A stretch of 64,000 nucleotides of DNA from Roseibium aggregatum (lineage in GTDB: Bacteria; Pseudomonadota; Alphaproteobacteria; Rhizobiales; Stappiaceae), in assembly GCF_017309185.1 (NCBI RefSeq), contig NZ_JAEKJZ010000001.1, positions 806,001 to 870,000 on the forward strand, written 5' to 3'. The notes beneath the pieces are model-generated. The model worked only from the letters and a program-made list of their open reading frames with translations, did no database searches and had not been told where the DNA came from. This document shows, in pieces, positions 62,605-64,000 of the stretch. Position 1 is the stretch's first letter; every line of letters begins with the position of its first letter. Made by a program: the position numbers and the translations under genes.

Positions 62605-63879
62605 ATGGAAATTATTCTCATACTCGCGGCGCTGTTCGTGCTGCTGCTCGCGGGCGTGCCTGTTGCCTTTGCCCTGGGCGGGTTGGGGATCGGCCTGTTG
62701 ATCGTCGGAGGGTTTTCACCGCTGATCGCGCCCAAGGGCACGCTTTCGGCAATGGACAGCTTTGTCCTGGTCGCCGTGCCGATGTTCCTCTTGATGTCCA
62801 ATATCATGCTGCGGGCAGGTGTGGGGAAGGACCTCTATGCCGCCGTGCAAGCCTGGGTGGGACATTGGCCGGGCGGACTTGCGGTGGCGACCGTGATCTC
62901 CTGCGGCATCTTCGCGGCGATTTCCGGCTCGTCCGTTGCAACCGCCGCCACGATCGGCACGGTCGCAATCCCCGAGATGAGCAAGCGCGGTTATCCGCGC
63001 CCCTTTGTCTTCGGGTTGCTGGCCGCCGGAGGCACCCTGGGCATCCTCATCCCGCCCTCCATGATCATGATCGTCTATGGGGTGATCACCGAGGAATCCG
63101 TCCTGTCCCTCTTCCTCGCGGGCATCGGTCCGGGGCTGCTGATGATGGCGCTCTTCATCGTCTGGTCTATGATCTACGCCATCCTCAACCCGAGTTGCCA
63201 GTCTTCCGAGGCCGCGAGCTGGGAGGAGCGTTTCAGCACCGGACTGCGGGCGCTGCCGACCGTGTTTCTGTCGGGCTTCGTGATCGTCGGAATCTACATG
63301 GGCTGGTACACCCCGACGGAAGCCGCCGCGGTCGGCTTTCTCGGCGCGCTTTTCGTCACCGGTGCCGTTCTGCGAACCCTGACCTGGACCGCGCTTAAAG
63401 GAGCGGTGCTGGACAGCATGAAGACGACCGTTGCGATCCTGCTGATCGTCGCCGGCGCCAAGGTCTTCGGCAAGGCTATCGCCCTTTGGCGGATACCGCA
63501 GGAGATCTCCATGCTGATCTCCGACAACATCCATTCGCCCAGTCTGTTGATCCTGGCGATCGCGGCGGTGCTTCTGGTCATGGGGCTGTTCATGGAAGCC
63601 ATGTCGATGATGCTGATCATGGTCCCGGTGCTGATCGGCGCGGTCACGGGCCTTGGCATCGACCCGATCTGGTTCGGCATCTTCTTCGTGATCATGGTCG
63701 AATGCGCGCTGATCACCCCACCGGTCGGACTAAATCTTTACGTCATTCAGGCCGTCGGGGATGCCCGCATGCAGGAGGTCGCCCGCGGTGTGATGCCTTT
63801 CCTGATCCTGATGCTCGTTACCGTTGCCGCAATCACATTCTTTAAGGAGATCGTCCTTTGGCTACCGTTTCACCTTTGA
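62605..63879 (+). CDS. dctM: TRAP importer large permease (DctM family)
   Basis: This 424-residue polytopic protein has about twelve helices, with LAAGGTLGILIPPSMIMIVY, PTEAAAVGFLGALFVTGAVL and MVECALITPPVGLNLYVIQA. DctM forms the transport path with DctQ. Its stop lies 20 bases inside the next gene, which starts at 63858, so translation is coupled. Confidence 0.93.
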   Translation: MEIILILAALFVLLLAGVPVAFALGGLGIGLLIVGGFSPLIAPKGTLSAMDSFVLVAVPMFLLMSNIMLRAGVGKDLYAAVQAWVGHWPGGLAVATVISCGIFAAISGSSVATAATIGTVAIPEMSKRGYPRPFVFGLLAAGGTLGILIPPSMIMIVYGVITEESVLSLFLAGIGPGLLMMALFIVWSMIYAILNPSCQSSEAASWEERFSTGLRALPTVFLSGFVIVGIYMGWYTPTEAAAVGFLGALFVTGAVLRTLTWTALKGAVLDSMKTTVAILLIVAGAKVFGKAIALWRIPQEISMLISDNIHSPSLLILAIAAVLLVMGLFMEAMSMMLIMVPVLIGAVTGLGIDPIWFGIFFVIMVECALITPPVGLNLYVIQAVGDARMQEVARGVMPFLILMLVTVAAITFFKEIVLWLPFHL

Positions 63880-64000
63880 CACCCGCCAATCGCCTGCGCG
63901 CGCTTCTCGAAGGCGACCGCCTGCTGCTGACGCCGTCGGCCGGAGATGCCTTGTCGGCACGCCTGATCGAGCAGGCGGGCTTTCCGCTCGCGTTTATATC
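63858..64000 (+). CDS. PEP-mutase/isocitrate-lyase family protein, N-terminal part (runs off the window)
   Basis: The frame starts at TTG 63858 with AAGGAG eight bases upstream. It reads LTPANRLRALLEGDRLLLTP, then SAGDALSARLIEQAGFPLAF. This is the N-terminus of the isocitrate lyase/PEP-mutase-like family (oxaloacetate decarboxylase, methylisocitrate lyase-like), where LLxxxxxLLxPxxxDALSARLIEQAGF is typical. It overlaps dctM by 22 bases and is cut off by the window end. It may act on an acid produced by this cluster. Confidence 0.75.
   Translation, partial: MATVSPLTPANRLRALLEGDRLLLTPSAGDALSARLIEQAGFPLAFI

Overview
The window is high-GC DNA from an alphaproteobacterium. It carries the alphaproteobacterial general stress response core (PhyR, NepR and an EcfG-type sigma factor), an HWE-family histidine kinase, a Na+-translocating NADH:quinone reductase (Nqr) operon typical of marine bacteria, and many solute importers. 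The gene content fits a marine member of the Hyphomicrobiales, perhaps Stappiaceae (Roseibium/Labrenzia type). That assignment is inferred from gene content only. No rRNA, tRNA, CRISPR array, transposase or phage gene was recognised.

Region 1 (about 0-17.5 kb) is a stress island. It holds the divergent nepR-ecfG / phyR core, a sensor kinase whose N-terminus has all the copper/ethylene-binding residues of plant ETR1, a FAT GUY-type single-domain response regulator, Dps, CsbD, PRC-barrel, DUF1328, DUF883, formate/nitrite-transporter-like and AI-2E-type membrane proteins, a Crp/Fnr regulator, an amidoligase with a class I amidotransferase-like hydrolase, and a PadR-methyltransferase pair. Four perfect EcfG promoters (GGAAC-N16-CGTT) and several near matches lie in front of these genes, so much of the island is probably one regulon. 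A frameshifted exoD remnant and two copies of a roughly 207-bp palindromic repeat (at about 0.2 and 17.6 kb) are also here.

Region 2 (17.8-27 kb) has an oligopeptide-type ABC importer without its own ATPase, linked to two amidotransferase-fold-like proteins. It continues with the divergent katG/oxyR peroxide defence pair and a small zincin plus peptidoglycan-binding gene pair. Region 3 (27-35.6 kb) is a carbohydrate ABC importer (binding protein, two permeases, a 62-aa membrane protein, two ATPases) ending in a fused ATP-dependent dihydroxyacetone kinase. A divergent LacI-type regulator and two palindromic operators control it. Region 4 (35.7-46.5 kb) holds a Sel1-repeat protein, a CBS-domain protein and the sodium pump nqrABCDEF, with the maturation genes apbE and nqrM on the opposite strand.

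Region 5 (46.5-64 kb) looks like one large catabolic block. It has a ribose-type ABC importer with a LacI regulator, then a metallo-beta-lactamase-fold lactonase-like hydrolase, a 3-hydroxyacyl-CoA-dehydrogenase-family enzyme, a histidinol-dehydrogenase-like enzyme and a short-chain dehydrogenase. The four-carbon acid-sugar module otnK-otnC-otnI follows, then a GntR regulator, a DctPQM TRAP importer and the start of a PEP-mutase/isocitrate-lyase-family gene. The likely logic is oxidation of a tetrose, polyol or sugar acid to an oxo-tetronate, then phosphorylation and decarboxylation to dihydroxyacetone phosphate. The substrate is not determined by the sequence.
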